This document shows, piece by piece, positions 1-8,238 of a stretch of 16,935 bases of DNA. Made by a program: the position numbers and the translations under genes. Source of the stretch: Alphaproteobacteria bacterium (GTDB lineage: Bacteria > Pseudomonadota > Alphaproteobacteria > Sphingomonadales > Sphingomonadaceae); the NCBI GenBank assembly GCA_028293055.1, contig JAQGLD010000209.1, forward strand, positions 1-16,935, written 5' to 3'. Position 1 is the stretch's first letter; each line of letters opens with the position of its first letter. Below the pieces are notes generated by a model, which had not been told where the DNA came from, did no database searches, and worked only from the letters and a program-made list of their open reading frames with translations.

Positions 1-756
1 ATGGCCGGTATCCGCGACATCCTGATCATCACCACGCCGGACGACCAATCACAGTTCCAGCGCTTGCTTGGCGACGGCTCTGAATTGGGTGTTAATCTAC
101 AATATGCCGTCCAGCCACAACCCAACGGCCTGGCCGAAGCCTTCATCATCGGCCGCGACTTCGTCGGCGATAGCCCGGTAGCGCTGATCCTCGGCGACAA
201 TGTGTTCTACGGCGCGGGCCTCCCGGATCTTTGCCGGCAGGCGGCGATGCGCAATGACGGCGCCACCGTCTTCGCTTATGCGGTCGAGGATCCCCAGCGC
301 TACGGAGTGGTCTCGTTCGACCGCGAAACCGAGCGGGCGCTGACGATCGAGGAGAAGCCGGCCGAACCCAAATCCAACTGGGCGGTCACAGGCCTCTATT
401 TCTACGACAACCAGGTGCTCGACATCGCAGCCTCGATCGAGCCGTCCGAGCGCGGCGAGCTCGAGATCACCGACGTCAACCGGGTCTATCTCGAGCGCGG
501 GCAATTGCATGTCACCAGGCTCGGCCGGGGCTATGCCTGGCTCGACACCGGCACCCACGAAAGCCTGCACGAAGCCTCGTCCTTCGTCCGCACGATCGAG
601 CACCGCCAGGGGCTCAAGATCATGTGCCTCGAGGAGATCGGGCTCGAGCTCGGCTACCTTTCCAGCGCCCAGGTAATCGAGCGCGCCAATGCGCTCGGCA
701 AGACCGAATATGCGACCTATCTCAGGCGGCGCGCGGCGGAGCTGGCCGATGCTTGA
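1..756 (+). CDS. rmlA: Glucose-1-phosphate thymidylyltransferase RmlA, 5'-partial at window edge
   Basis: RmlA condenses dTTP with glucose-1-phosphate to give dTDP-glucose, the first step of dTDP-rhamnose synthesis in the cytoplasm. The visible 251 residues carry the family signatures: [12 protein letters not shown] (about 40-51), the LGDNVFYG metal/nucleotide loop (64-71), DPQRYGVV (97-104), [20 protein letters not shown] (117-136), LEITDVN (154-160) and the C-terminal [13 protein letters not shown]. The N-terminal GGxGTRLxPxT nucleotide-binding loop and its lysine are missing. The ATG at position 1 corresponds to an internal methionine of the usual LMLAGIRDI segment, so about 40 residues lie upstream of the window and position 1 is not the true start. 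It leads the rml operon, and its last 8 bases overlap rmlC. Identity as RmlA is very secure. A role other than dTDP-glucose supply is unlikely given rmlC, rmlB and rmlD downstream. Confidence 0.96.
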   Translation: MAGIRDILIITTPDDQSQFQRLLGDGSELGVNLQYAVQPQPNGLAEAFIIGRDFVGDSPVALILGDNVFYGAGLPDLCRQAAMRNDGATVFAYAVEDPQRYGVVSFDRETERALTIEEKPAEPKSNWAVTGLYFYDNQVLDIAASIEPSERGELEITDVNRVYLERGQLHVTRLGRGYAWLDTGTHESLHEASSFVRTIEHRQGLKIMCLEEIGLELGYLSSAQVIERANALGKTEYATYLRRRAAELADA

Positions 757-1312
757 TGTCCGGCCGCTCGGCCTCGACGGGGTCGTCGAGATACGCCCGC
801 GGCGCTTCGGCGACGATCGCGGCTTCTTTTCCGAGACGTGGAGCCGCGGCGCCCTGGCTGAAGCCGGCTTCGACCTCGACTTCGTCCAGGACAATCATTC
901 CTATTCGGCAGCGAAAGGGGTGCTTCGCGGCCTCCACTTCCAGACTCCGCCGTCCGCGCAGGACAAATTGGTGCGGGTGAGCCGTGGATCGATCTACGAT
1001 GTCGCGGTCGACATCCGGCGCGGCTCGCCGACCTACGGCCGCTGGATCGGCCTGACCCTCTCGGCAGAGCTCTGGAACCAGATCCTGGTGCCGAAGGGCT
1101 TCGCCCACGGCTTCGTCACGCTGGAGGCGGACACCGAGGTCCAGTACAAGGTCACCGCGCCTTACGATGCTGCGCGCGATCGCGGCCTATACTGGAACGA
1201 TCCGGCGATCGGAATCGACTGGCCGGTCGCGGCCGGCGAGGTCCAGCTCTCGGACAAGGACCGGGCCGCGCCCGTGCTCGCCGACGTCGAGAGCGGATTC
1301 AGCCAAGAGTGA
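749..1312 (+). CDS. rmlC: dTDP-4-dehydrorhamnose 3,5-epimerase RmlC
   Basis: RmlC epimerises C3 and C5 of dTDP-4-keto-6-deoxyglucose to give the 4-keto-rhamnose form. The product is 187 residues, the normal size for this cupin-fold dimer. Visible signatures are [10 protein letters not shown] (22-31), QDNHSYS (47-53), GVLRGLHFQ (57-65) with the expected catalytic base H63, the [16 protein letters not shown] strand (84-99), VPKGFAHGF (114-122), and VQYKVTAPY (131-139), which holds the expected catalytic tyrosine. The start at 749 was chosen because it gives the canonical N-terminus, overlaps the rmlA stop by 8 bases, and has GGAG at 738-741, seven bases upstream. An in-frame upstream ATG at 689 would add 20 residues with no family counterpart. 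Four bases separate its stop from the rmlB start. Confidence 0.96.
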   Translation: MLDVRPLGLDGVVEIRPRRFGDDRGFFSETWSRGALAEAGFDLDFVQDNHSYSAAKGVLRGLHFQTPPSAQDKLVRVSRGSIYDVAVDIRRGSPTYGRWIGLTLSAELWNQILVPKGFAHGFVTLEADTEVQYKVTAPYDAARDRGLYWNDPAIGIDWPVAAGEVQLSDKDRAAPVLADVESGFSQE

Positions 1313-1316
1313 AACG

Positions 1317-2378
1317 ATGAAAAGAATATTGGTCACCGGCGGCGCCGGATTCATCGGCAGCGCCGTCTGCCGGCATCTGATCGGCAAGGGCGGCTATCAT
1401 GTCGTCAATGTCGACAAGCTCACTTATTCCGGAAACCCGGAATCGCTGAGGGATGTCGCCGGCAGCCCCGATTATCGATTCTACCAGGCCGACATTTGCG
1501 ACCAGCCGGCGATGCTCGACATCATGAGGCGCGAGAAGATCGACAAGGTCATGCATCTCGCAGCCGAGAGCCATGTCGATCGTTCGATCGATGGGCCGGC
1601 GATCTTCGTGGAGACCAATGTCGGCGGCACGTTCCGACTTCTCGAAGCGGCGCTCGCGCACTGGCGCGATCTCGACGAAGCGGGCCGGAGCGCCTTCCGC
1701 TTCCACCATATCTCTACGGACGAAGTGTTCGGCGACCTGCCGTTCGACGAGGGCGTGTTCACCGAGGACACGCCCTATGCGCCGAGTTCGCCTTATTCGG
1801 CGTCCAAGGCCGCTTCGGACCATTTCGTCCGCGCCTGGCACGAGACGTACGGGCTTCCGGTCGTGCTCTCCAATTGCTCGAACAATTACGGACCCTATCA
1901 TTTCCCCGAGAAACTGATTCCGCTCGTCATCCTCAACGCGCTCGAGGGCCGCAGACTGCCGGTCTACGGCAAGGGCGCCAATGTCCGCGACTGGCTGTTC
2001 GTCGACGATCACGCCCGTGCGCTCGAACTGGTGATGACCCAAGGCGAGGTCGGGGCGAGCTACAATATCGGCGGCCGCGCCGAACGCACGAATCTCGAGG
2101 TCGTCGAGACGATCTGCGACATATTGGACCGCAAGCAGTCGCTGCCTGACGGAGCCAGCCGGCGCAGCCTGATAGAGTTCGTGCAGGACCGTCCCGGCCA
2201 CGACCGCCGTTATGCGATCGACCCGGCAAAGATAGAGCGCGAGCTCGGCTGGGCCAGCGAGGAGACGTTCGACACCGGTCTCGAGCGCACGATCGACTGG
2301 TATCTCGCCAACGACTGGTGGTGGCGGCCGATCCGCGAGCAGAAATATGGGGGCGACCGGCTCGGGACCGCTGCATGA
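1317..2378 (+). CDS. rmlB: dTDP-glucose 4,6-dehydratase RmlB
   Basis: RmlB is an NAD-dependent extended short-chain dehydrogenase that converts dTDP-glucose to dTDP-4-keto-6-deoxyglucose, the branch-point intermediate of this locus. It has 353 residues, typical for the family. Seen directly: the Rossmann loop TGGAGFIG (7-14), [11 protein letters not shown] (80-90), the STDEVFGD active site with T134, D135 and E136, and the YxxxK pair Y160/K164. Also visible are [18 protein letters not shown] and the RDWLFVDDH substrate-binding segment. The DE dyad distinguishes dehydratases from simple epimerases. The start at 1317 gives the standard N-terminus [14 protein letters not shown] at 1305-1309 is a plausible ribosome-binding site. 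The stop overlaps the rmlD ATG by four bases (ATGA). The same intermediate probably also feeds the aminotransferase at the right end of the window. Confidence 0.97.
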   Translation: MKRILVTGGAGFIGSAVCRHLIGKGGYHVVNVDKLTYSGNPESLRDVAGSPDYRFYQADICDQPAMLDIMRREKIDKVMHLAAESHVDRSIDGPAIFVETNVGGTFRLLEAALAHWRDLDEAGRSAFRFHHISTDEVFGDLPFDEGVFTEDTPYAPSSPYSASKAASDHFVRAWHETYGLPVVLSNCSNNYGPYHFPEKLIPLVILNALEGRRLPVYGKGANVRDWLFVDDHARALELVMTQGEVGASYNIGGRAERTNLEVVETICDILDRKQSLPDGASRRSLIEFVQDRPGHDRRYAIDPAKIERELGWASEETFDTGLERTIDWYLANDWWWRPIREQKYGGDRLGTAA

Positions 2379-3271
2379 AAATCCTGGTGACCGGACGGGA
2401 CGGGCAGCTCGCCCGCAGCCTGGCCGAGCGTGCCCAGCTTCACCCAAAGCTGGCGCTGAGCTTTGCCGGCCGCCCGGTTTATGATCTCGAGCGCCCCGCA
2501 GCGCTGGCCGACCATATTCGCGCCGAGGCGCCGGATGCGGTGATCAATGCCGCAGCCTATACCGCTGTCGACCGCGCCGAGGACGAACCCGAGCGCGCCC
2601 GGCTGGTCAATGCCGAGGCGCCGGGGCTGCTCGCCGCGGCAGCGCGCGACGCCGGCGCCCGTTTCATCCAGATCTCGACCGACTATGTCTTCGACGGCAC
2701 CGGCCAGGGTCCCTATCGCGAGGATATGCCGACCCGCCCGATCGGGGTGTACGGGCGGACCAAATGCGCCGGCGAGGAAGCCGTCCGCGCAGCCCAACCC
2801 GACCATATCGTCCTCCGCACTGCCTGGGTGTACAGCCCGTTCGGCGCCAATTTCGTCAAGACGATGATCCGCCTTGCTGGGGACCGCGACAGCGTCGGAG
2901 TCGTCGCCGACCAGCGCGGCAACCCGTCCTCGGCGCTCGATCTCGCCGACGGACTGCTCGCCCTCCTCTCCACCTGGGCTGACGGCAGCCGCGCCGGGCT
3001 CGGCCGGACCTATCATCTTGCCGGTAGCGGAGAAACGAGCTGGGCCGGATTCGCAGAGGCGATCTTCGCAGAATGCGCCGCCAACGGCCTGCCGTCCGCA
3101 GCCGTCACTGCGATCGCGACCGCGGACTACCCGACCCGCGCCGCGCGTCCCGCCAATTCGGCCCTCGACAGCTCGGCCTTCGAGCGCGATTTCGGGTTCC
3201 GAATGCCCGAATGGCGCGTCTCGCTCGGCAATGTGGTGCGGACGCTCGCGGAGGCTGCTCATGTCGGCTGA
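2375..3271 (+). CDS. rmlD: dTDP-4-dehydrorhamnose reductase RmlD
   Basis: RmlD reduces dTDP-4-keto-L-rhamnose to dTDP-L-rhamnose with NAD(P)H, completing the pathway. The protein is 298 residues, the usual length. Motifs seen: TGRDGQLA nucleotide-binding loop (6-13), [14 protein letters not shown] (58-71), STDYVFDG (101-108) with catalytic T102, YGRTKCAGE (126-134) with the Y126/K130 pair, [17 protein letters not shown], and the closing segment rich in [10 protein letters not shown] typical of the substrate-binding domain. The start at 2375 sits inside the rmlB stop (ATGA overlap), implying translational coupling; an upstream in-frame start at 2318 is unlikely. Its 3' end carries GGAGG (3250-3254) that serves the next gene. 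A second, divergent RmlD-like protein is encoded at 7330-8238; this copy is the one with the canonical STDYVF active site and is taken as the true rhamnose enzyme. Confidence 0.96.
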   Translation: MKILVTGRDGQLARSLAERAQLHPKLALSFAGRPVYDLERPAALADHIRAEAPDAVINAAAYTAVDRAEDEPERARLVNAEAPGLLAAAARDAGARFIQISTDYVFDGTGQGPYREDMPTRPIGVYGRTKCAGEEAVRAAQPDHIVLRTAWVYSPFGANFVKTMIRLAGDRDSVGVVADQRGNPSSALDLADGLLALLSTWADGSRAGLGRTYHLAGSGETSWAGFAEAIFAECAANGLPSAAVTAIATADYPTRAARPANSALDSSAFERDFGFRMPEWRVSLGNVVRTLAEAAHVG

Positions 3272-4100
3272 ACGCGGAAATATCGACCCGCTGACCGTCG
3301 AGGGGTTCGGCGAGGAATGGGCCGCCTTCGACCAGACCGAGCTCGACGCCACCGAGCATCGCGCCTTGTTCGACGCCTATTTCTCGGTCTTTCCGTTCGA
3401 CAGCCTCCCACCCGATGCGGAGGGTTTCGATCTCGGCTGCGGCTCGGGCCGCTGGGCTGCGCTGGCGGCGGATCGAGTCGGGCTGCTCCACTGCATCGAC
3501 CCGTCGGCGCAGGCGCTCGACGTCGCCCGGCGGCGGCTCGGCGAGCGGGCGGACGTCCGCTTCCATCTCGCCGGCGCGGATACGATTCCGCTCGCCGATT
3601 CGAGCCAGGATTTCGGCTATTCGCTCGGCGTGCTGCACCATATTCCGGACACCGAAGCGGCGCTTCGCGACTGCGTCGCCAAGCTCAAGCCGGGAGCGCC
3701 GTTCCTGGTCTATCTCTATTACGCGTTCGACAACAAACCGGGCTGGTTCCGGCATGTCTGGAAGGCGACAGAGATCGGCCGCTGGACGATCTCGCGGCTC
3801 CCGTTCGGGCTGAGAAAGGCCGCGACCACGGTGATCGCGGCGACGATCTACTGGCCGGCGACCCGGATCGCGCTGGCCGCCGAGGCGCTCGGCGCCAATG
3901 TCTCCAACCTCCCGCTCAGCGCCTATCGCCGCAACAGCTTCTATACGATGCGGACCGACGCGCTCGACCGGTTCGGGACCCGGCTCGAGCAGCGTTTCTC
4001 GCGCGCCGAAATCGCGAAGATGATGGCTGCGGCAGGGCTCGTCGAGATCGCCTTCCGCGAGGATGTGCCCTATTGGGTGGCCTGCGGCCGCAAGGCCTGA
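3261..4100 (+). CDS. Class I SAM-dependent methyltransferase, polysaccharide-associated
   Basis: A 279-residue cytoplasmic methyltransferase of the Methyltransf_11 type. The AdoMet-binding motif I FDLGCGSGRW is at 56-65, the acidic residue ending beta-2 is D80 (HCID), motif II/III is DFGYSLGVLHHIPD (117-130), and LKPGAPFLVYLY follows. The region after about residue 160 (GWFRHVWKATEIGRW onward) is not part of the minimal domain and may form a substrate-binding cap. The start at 3261 overlaps the end of rmlD by 11 bases and has a strong GGAGG six bases upstream. From its place among glycosyltransferase genes the likely role is O-methylation of a sugar of the repeat unit or of the chain end, but no motif identifies the acceptor. 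The class is secure; the substrate is inference only. Confidence 0.88.
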   Translation: MSAERGNIDPLTVEGFGEEWAAFDQTELDATEHRALFDAYFSVFPFDSLPPDAEGFDLGCGSGRWAALAADRVGLLHCIDPSAQALDVARRRLGERADVRFHLAGADTIPLADSSQDFGYSLGVLHHIPDTEAALRDCVAKLKPGAPFLVYLYYAFDNKPGWFRHVWKATEIGRWTISRLPFGLRKAATTVIAATIYWPATRIALAAEALGANVSNLPLSAYRRNSFYTMRTDALDRFGTRLEQRFSRAEIAKMMAAAGLVEIAFREDVPYWVACGRKA

Positions 4101-4111
4101 GCCGACCGATC

Positions 4112-5332
4112 ATGGCGAAGCCCGGAATCCTCTACATCAGCTATGACGGCATGGCCGAGCCGCTCGGCCAGTCGCAGGTGCTCGCCTATCTCGAGCATCT
4201 CGCCGCCGACTATCGAATTCACCTGGTCAGCTTCGAGAAGAACGGACCGCGCGAGGCGAAGGAGAAGGTCAAGGCGCGGATCGCAGCCGCGGGAATTGCC
4301 TGGCATCCATTGACCTACCATCGTTCCCCGACCGCGATCGCGACAAGCTGGGACATTGCGATCGGAACGATCGTCGCGCTCTGGCTTGCGCTGACCCATC
4401 GCCTGAGAATCGTCCACGCGCGCAGCTATGTCGCAGCCCTGATCGCTCTGCCGGTGAAGCGCCTGCTCGGCGCGAAGCTGATCTTCGACATGCGCGGCTT
4501 CTGGGCGGACGAGCGGGTCGATGGCGGCCTGTGGCCGCGCGACGGACGATTGTACCGGATCACCAAGGCGCTCGAACGGCGCTTCCTGCTCGCCGCCGAC
4601 CAGATCGTCGCCTTGACCCGCGCCTCGGCGGCGGAGATCGCGACCTTCCCTTATCTTCACGGACGGGTGCCCCCGATCTCGGTAATCCCGACCTGCGCCG
4701 ATCTCGAGCGCTTCGTCCGCCGGCCGGCGCCGCCCCACCCATTCACCTTCGGCTTCGTCGGGGCGGCGAGCCGCTGGTCGCTCTTCGACGAGGTGCTGCT
4801 CTGCTATCGGGCGATCCTTGAGGCCCTGCCGGATGCCCGCCTGCTGATCGTCAACCGCGAGGAGCAGGATTTCATCCGCGAACGGCTCGAGGCCCACCAG
4901 CTCGGCGGGGCGCAGGTCGAGCTGGTCGCTGCCGAGCATCGGCAGATGCCCGATCTCATCTCGCGGATGGACGCCGCCGCCGCGATCCGCCGACCAGCTT
5001 ATTCCCAGCTCGCCTGCGCGCCGACCAAGCTGGCCGAATATTTCGGCTGCGGCGTGCCCTGCCTGGTCAATCAGGGCGTCGGCGATGTGGTCGAGATCGT
5101 CGAGGCGGACCGAACCGGAATCGTGCTTCGCGATTTCGCGCCCGACTCGATCAGGACGGCCGCCGAGCAGCTCGTCGCCCTTGCCCGCGAGCCGGATATC
5201 GCGGCGCGTTGCGTGGAGTCCGCGCACCGCCGCTTCTCGCTGCTCGACGGGGTGAACGCCTATCGGGCGATCTATGCCCGCCTCGGCGGCGGCGCCGGGA
5301 CCGTGCAGCCTGGAGTCGAGACGGGTGGCTGA
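4112..5332 (+). CDS. Glycosyltransferase, GT4-like (GT-B fold)
   Basis: A 406-residue predicted retaining glycosyltransferase. The N-terminal half opens with GILYISYDGMAEPLGQSQV (5-23), a typical GT4 acceptor-domain start. HARSYVAAL, then KLIFDMRGFWADERV (122-136) and an IPTCADLERF linker (192-201) follow. The C-terminal nucleotide-sugar domain starts at FTFGFVGAASRWS (211-223) and carries CAPTKLAEYFGCGVPCLVN (302-320), equivalent to the sugar-phosphate-binding loop of GT4 enzymes. No transmembrane helix beyond a hydrophobic stretch near 83-94 is evident. Start choice: ATG at 4112 gives the expected N-terminus; it lies 11 bases after the previous stop and no clear Shine-Dalgarno is present. 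Its 3' end contains the ribosome-binding site of the next gene. Donor and linkage cannot be read from the sequence; rhamnose or another repeat-unit sugar is possible. Confidence 0.9.
   Translation: MAKPGILYISYDGMAEPLGQSQVLAYLEHLAADYRIHLVSFEKNGPREAKEKVKARIAAAGIAWHPLTYHRSPTAIATSWDIAIGTIVALWLALTHRLRIVHARSYVAALIALPVKRLLGAKLIFDMRGFWADERVDGGLWPRDGRLYRITKALERRFLLAADQIVALTRASAAEIATFPYLHGRVPPISVIPTCADLERFVRRPAPPHPFTFGFVGAASRWSLFDEVLLCYRAILEALPDARLLIVNREEQDFIRERLEAHQLGGAQVELVAAEHRQMPDLISRMDAAAAIRRPAYSQLACAPTKLAEYFGCGVPCLVNQGVGDVVEIVEADRTGIVLRDFAPDSIRTAAEQLVALAREPDIAARCVESAHRRFSLLDGVNAYRAIYARLGGGAGTVQPGVETGG
5312..5315 (+). promoter_or_regulatory. Shine-Dalgarno GGAG deciding a GTG start at 5325
   Basis: GGAG lies nine bases upstream of the GTG at 5325, inside the 3' end of the preceding glycosyltransferase gene. 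The alternative ATG at 5349 has no comparable purine-rich site upstream. This favours the GTG start and an 8-base overlap with the upstream stop codon. Confidence 0.5.
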
Positions 5333-6443
5333 TCCGCGGCGCCGCAAGATGCTGGTCATCTGCCCCTTCCCCCAAGGCGTGGCAGCGGGGCAGCGGCTCA
5401 AATATGAGCAGTATTTCGACGACTGGCGCGCCGCCGGCTACGACATCCAGGTCAGCTCCTACATGGACGAGGCGATGTGGCGCGTCGTCTACACCAAGGG
5501 CGCCTATCTCGCGAAGGCGTTGGGAGTGCTTCGCGGTCATGCGCGGCGGGTCCGCGACCTCTTCCGGATCCCGCGCTACGATTTGGTCTATGTCTTCATG
5601 TGGGTGACTCCGCTCGGCACGTCGCTGTTCGAGCGCCTGACCCGAAAGCTTGCGCGGCGGCTGGTCTACGATGTCGAGGACAATGTCATCCAGGATGTGT
5701 CGACCGACCAGGCCTCGGCCAACCCGATCGCGCGGCTGCTCAAGAGCCGGTCGAAGGCGCTGCACCTGATCCGGACCGCCGACCATGTCGTGACCAGCTC
5801 GCCCTTCCTCAACGACACCTGCCTGGCGATCAACGAGCGAAAGGCCTGCACCTATGTGAGCTCGTCGGTCGACACCGACCGGTTCCTGCCGGCAAGCCCG
5901 TATAGCAACGAGCGCCCGGTCGTCGTCGGCTGGACCGGGACGTTCAGCTCGAAACCCTATCTCGACCGGGTGCGGCCGGTGCTCCAGCAGCTCGCCCAGC
6001 AGGCGGATTTTCGGCTGCGGGTGATCGGCAATTTCGATTATGACCTGCCCGGAGTCGACCTCGACGTGGTCCAGTGGAGTGCGGAGAAAGAGGTCGAGGA
6101 TCTCCAGGCACTCGATATCGGAATCTATCCCTTGCCGATCGACGACTGGGTGCTCGGCAAGAGCGGGCTGAAGGCGATCCAGTATATGGCGTTCGGACTT
6201 CCTACGGTCGCGACCGAGGTCGGAACCACCCCGATGCTGATTCGCGACGGGGAGAACGGACTGCTCGTGCGCACCGATGAGGAGTGGCTCAATGCGCTCG
6301 CCAGGCTGATCCGCGATCCGGAACTTCGCCGCCGGCTCGGCGAGGCCGCGCGCCGCGATGCGGTCGCCAAATATTCTGTCAAAGCCGTCGCCGCCGACTA
6401 TAGGCGAGTGCTTGCGGCAGCGAGCGAAGGGAAAGCCGAATGA
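5325..6443 (+). CDS. Glycosyltransferase, GT4-like, GTG start
   Basis: A 372-residue predicted GT-B-fold glycosyltransferase. The N-terminal domain begins KMLVICPFPQGVAAGQRLKYEQY (split across 8-30, with AGQRxKYEQY as the recognisable element). VYDVEDN at 114-120 and VVTSSPFLNDTC at 155-166 follow, then VSSSVDTDRF (178-187), the usual GT4 linker preceding VVVGWTGTFSSKPYL (199-213). The C-terminal domain carries DIGIYPLPIDDWVLGKSG (264-281) and LKAIQYMAFGLPTVATEVG (282-300), a signature shared by many exopolysaccharide GT4 enzymes. The GTG at 5325 is preferred (GGAG nine bases upstream, overlap with the previous stop); ATG at 5349 would remove eight charged residues and is the main alternative. 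ATG at 5274 would overlap the previous gene by 59 bases. The stop overlaps the next ATG by four bases. The sugar donor is unknown. Confidence 0.9.
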   Translation: MADPRRRKMLVICPFPQGVAAGQRLKYEQYFDDWRAAGYDIQVSSYMDEAMWRVVYTKGAYLAKALGVLRGHARRVRDLFRIPRYDLVYVFMWVTPLGTSLFERLTRKLARRLVYDVEDNVIQDVSTDQASANPIARLLKSRSKALHLIRTADHVVTSSPFLNDTCLAINERKACTYVSSSVDTDRFLPASPYSNERPVVVGWTGTFSSKPYLDRVRPVLQQLAQQADFRLRVIGNFDYDLPGVDLDVVQWSAEKEVEDLQALDIGIYPLPIDDWVLGKSGLKAIQYMAFGLPTVATEVGTTPMLIRDGENGLLVRTDEEWLNALARLIRDPELRRRLGEAARRDAVAKYSVKAVAADYRRVLAAASEGKAE

Positions 6444-7300
6444 TCGGGGCGACTTACAGGGCAGTCAGGCGGAAAGCGGCAAGCTTTCTCAACGGCACCC
6501 TGATGCCCCGATTCGGAGTCAAGATCGTCCGCTCCTGGCCGAAGAGCTTTCGCTACACGAAGCTCGAGGCCAAGTCCGGCCGCACCCGGCTGGCGGTGAC
6601 CGGCGGCGCCAAGGGCGAGACGGTCGAGGTCAGCCTGCGAGAAGGTACTTCCGACTGGATGACCTTCGACCAGATCTTCGTCGAGGAGGATTACGACCTG
6701 CGGCCGCTCAGCCGTTATGGCGAGCTCGCCGAACATTATCGCAGGCTGTGCAAGCAGGGCACGCCCCTGATCATCGACCTCGGCGGTAATATCGGCCTCT
6801 CGCCGCTCTATTTCTCGATGATGTGGCCCGAGGCGCAGGTGGTGACGGTCGAGCCCGAGGCTTCGAATTTCGAGCTGCTCAGCGAGAATATCGCGCAGCG
6901 CTCCAATGTCCGCGGCATCCGCGCCGGAATCGCAAGTCGCAGCTCGAAGCTCGATATCGCCGATCCGAAGGCGGGCAAGAATGCGTTCCAGACCGAGCTC
7001 AGCGACCAGGGCAGTGTCGAGGGCGTCACCGTCGGCGAGATCGTCGCCGAATATCGCGCGAAAGGGTGCGTCCCCTTCGCGGTGAAGATCGACATAGAAG
7101 GCGCCGAATCCGAGCTCTTCTCCGCCAATCACGAGTGGATGGACGAATTCCCGCTGGTCACGGTCGAGCTTCACGACTGGCTGCTTCCGGGACAGCGGAC
7201 GTCGCGCAACTTTCTCGCAGCGGTCGCCGAGAAGGACCGCGACTTCATCTATCTCGACGAGAATATCTTCTCCATCAGGAACGGGCTCGGCGCCGCCTGA
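6440..7300 (+). CDS. FkbM-family SAM-dependent methyltransferase
   Basis: A 286-residue methyltransferase of the FkbM family, whose members O-methylate sugars and polyketides. The AdoMet loop IIDLGGNIGLSPLYFS is at 111-126, VVTVEPEASNFELLSENI at 134-151 ends beta-2 with the ribose-binding E138, and the family hallmark KIDIEGAESELF (216-227) is followed by TVELHDW (241-247). Residues 1-105 form an N-terminal region without a recognised domain; it is basic at the start (YRAVRRKAASF), perhaps for membrane or acceptor association. The ATG overlaps the preceding TGA (ATGA), and AAGG at 6427-6430 is nine bases upstream. The family assignment is secure. Methylation of a repeat-unit sugar is inferred from context. 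It is unrelated in sequence to the other methyltransferase at 3261-4100, so the polymer may carry two distinct methyl groups. Confidence 0.92.
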   Translation: MIGATYRAVRRKAASFLNGTLMPRFGVKIVRSWPKSFRYTKLEAKSGRTRLAVTGGAKGETVEVSLREGTSDWMTFDQIFVEEDYDLRPLSRYGELAEHYRRLCKQGTPLIIDLGGNIGLSPLYFSMMWPEAQVVTVEPEASNFELLSENIAQRSNVRGIRAGIASRSSKLDIADPKAGKNAFQTELSDQGSVEGVTVGEIVAEYRAKGCVPFAVKIDIEGAESELFSANHEWMDEFPLVTVELHDWLLPGQRTSRNFLAAVAEKDRDFIYLDENIFSIRNGLGAA

Positions 7301-7319
7301 GCGCGGGCCGGCAAGGAAC

Positions 7320-7323
7320 AGGA
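7320..7323 (+). promoter_or_regulatory. Shine-Dalgarno AGGA for GTG start at 7330
   Basis: AGGA ends six bases before the GTG at 7330; a second AAGGA lies at 7313-7317. No ATG in this frame occurs before the Rossmann loop, so this site supports GTG initiation of the RmlD-like gene. Confidence 0.5.
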
Positions 7324-7329
7324 CCGATA

Positions 7330-8238
7330 GTGACTGGGAAAATCTACATTGCCGGCTGCGGCGGAATGCTGGGCGAGGCCTTCCACAAGGTGTTCGGCGA
7401 GACCGCGCAGCTGAAATGCACCGATATCGACGTGAACGAGGATTGGCTGTCCTACCTCGATTTCCGCGATTTCGACGCCTACCGGGCCGACGTCCTCGAT
7501 TTCCGGCCGGACTGCCTGTTCCATCTCGGTGCCCATACCAGCCTCGAATATTGCGAGGAGCATCCCGACGAAGCCTATGCGACCAACACGCTGGCGGTAG
7601 AGAATGCGGTCCACATCGCCAACGAGCTCGACATCCCCCTGCTCTACATCAGCACCGCGGGGATCTTCGACGGCGGCCAGGAGACATATGACGATTGGGA
7701 CGATCCGGCGCCGCTCGGCCATTATGCGCGCAGCAAATATGCCGGCGAGAAGTTCGTCGCCGCCAATGTCCGCCGCCACCTCATCTGCCGCGCCGGCTGG
7801 ATGATGGGTGCCGGCCCCGGCAAGGACAAGAAGTTCATCCAGAAGCTGATGAAGCAGCTCAAGGACGGCAAGACCGAGCTGCACGTGGTCGACGACAAGC
7901 TCGGCACCCCGACCTACACGCGCGACTTCGCCCGCAATGTCGGCCTGCTGCTCGAAAAGGGCTATTGGGGCCTCTACAACATGGTCTGCTCCGGCGTGAC
8001 CAGCCGGCTCGAGGTCGCCCAATATCTCGTGCAGGCGCTGGGCCTGGAGGAGAAAGTGCGGGTCACTCCGGTCTCGTCCGACTATTTCGCAGCCGAATAT
8101 TTCGCGGCGCGGCCGCCCTCGGAGCGGCTGCTCACGGTCAAGCTCGACCTCAGGGGCCTGAACATCATGCGCGACTGGCGCATCTGCCTCGACGAGTATC
8201 TCGCCGAATATTATGAAGGCTATCTCGCTGACTCATGA
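7330..8238 (+). CDS. RmlD-like NAD(P)-dependent sugar reductase/epimerase (second paralogue), GTG start
   Basis: A 302-residue extended short-chain dehydrogenase of the RmlD substrate-binding family. Seen: nucleotide loop IAGCGGMLGEAF (7-18), HLGAHTSLEYCEEHPDEAY (65-83) in place of the usual [12 protein letters not shown], NTLAVENA (86-93), and YISTAGIFDGGQETYDDWD (106-124). In that last segment the usual STDYVF becomes STAGIF, keeping T109 but losing the Asp and Tyr. The YxxxK pair Y132/K136 in HYARSKYAGE is intact, so it probably still binds cofactor and catalyses reduction or epimerisation. Because a canonical RmlD is encoded upstream, this paralogue probably makes another deoxy sugar; that is inference. 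The start is GTG at 7330, giving the N-terminus TGKIYIAG with AGGA six bases upstream. It ends 26 bases into the next gene. Confidence 0.85.
   Translation: MTGKIYIAGCGGMLGEAFHKVFGETAQLKCTDIDVNEDWLSYLDFRDFDAYRADVLDFRPDCLFHLGAHTSLEYCEEHPDEAYATNTLAVENAVHIANELDIPLLYISTAGIFDGGQETYDDWDDPAPLGHYARSKYAGEKFVAANVRRHLICRAGWMMGAGPGKDKKFIQKLMKQLKDGKTELHVVDDKLGTPTYTRDFARNVGLLLEKGYWGLYNMVCSGVTSRLEVAQYLVQALGLEEKVRVTPVSSDYFAAEYFAARPPSERLLTVKLDLRGLNIMRDWRICLDEYLAEYYEGYLADS

Noticed and set aside
1..3. ATG at the first base as the rmlA start
   Set aside because: The residues that follow match the middle of the first RmlA domain, and the nucleotide-binding loop is missing, so this is an internal methionine.
4070..5401. 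443-codon open frame on the minus strand opposite a GT4 gene
   Set aside because: Antisense shadow in GC-rich DNA; no domain motif, and the plus-strand GT4 gene explains the codon periodicity.
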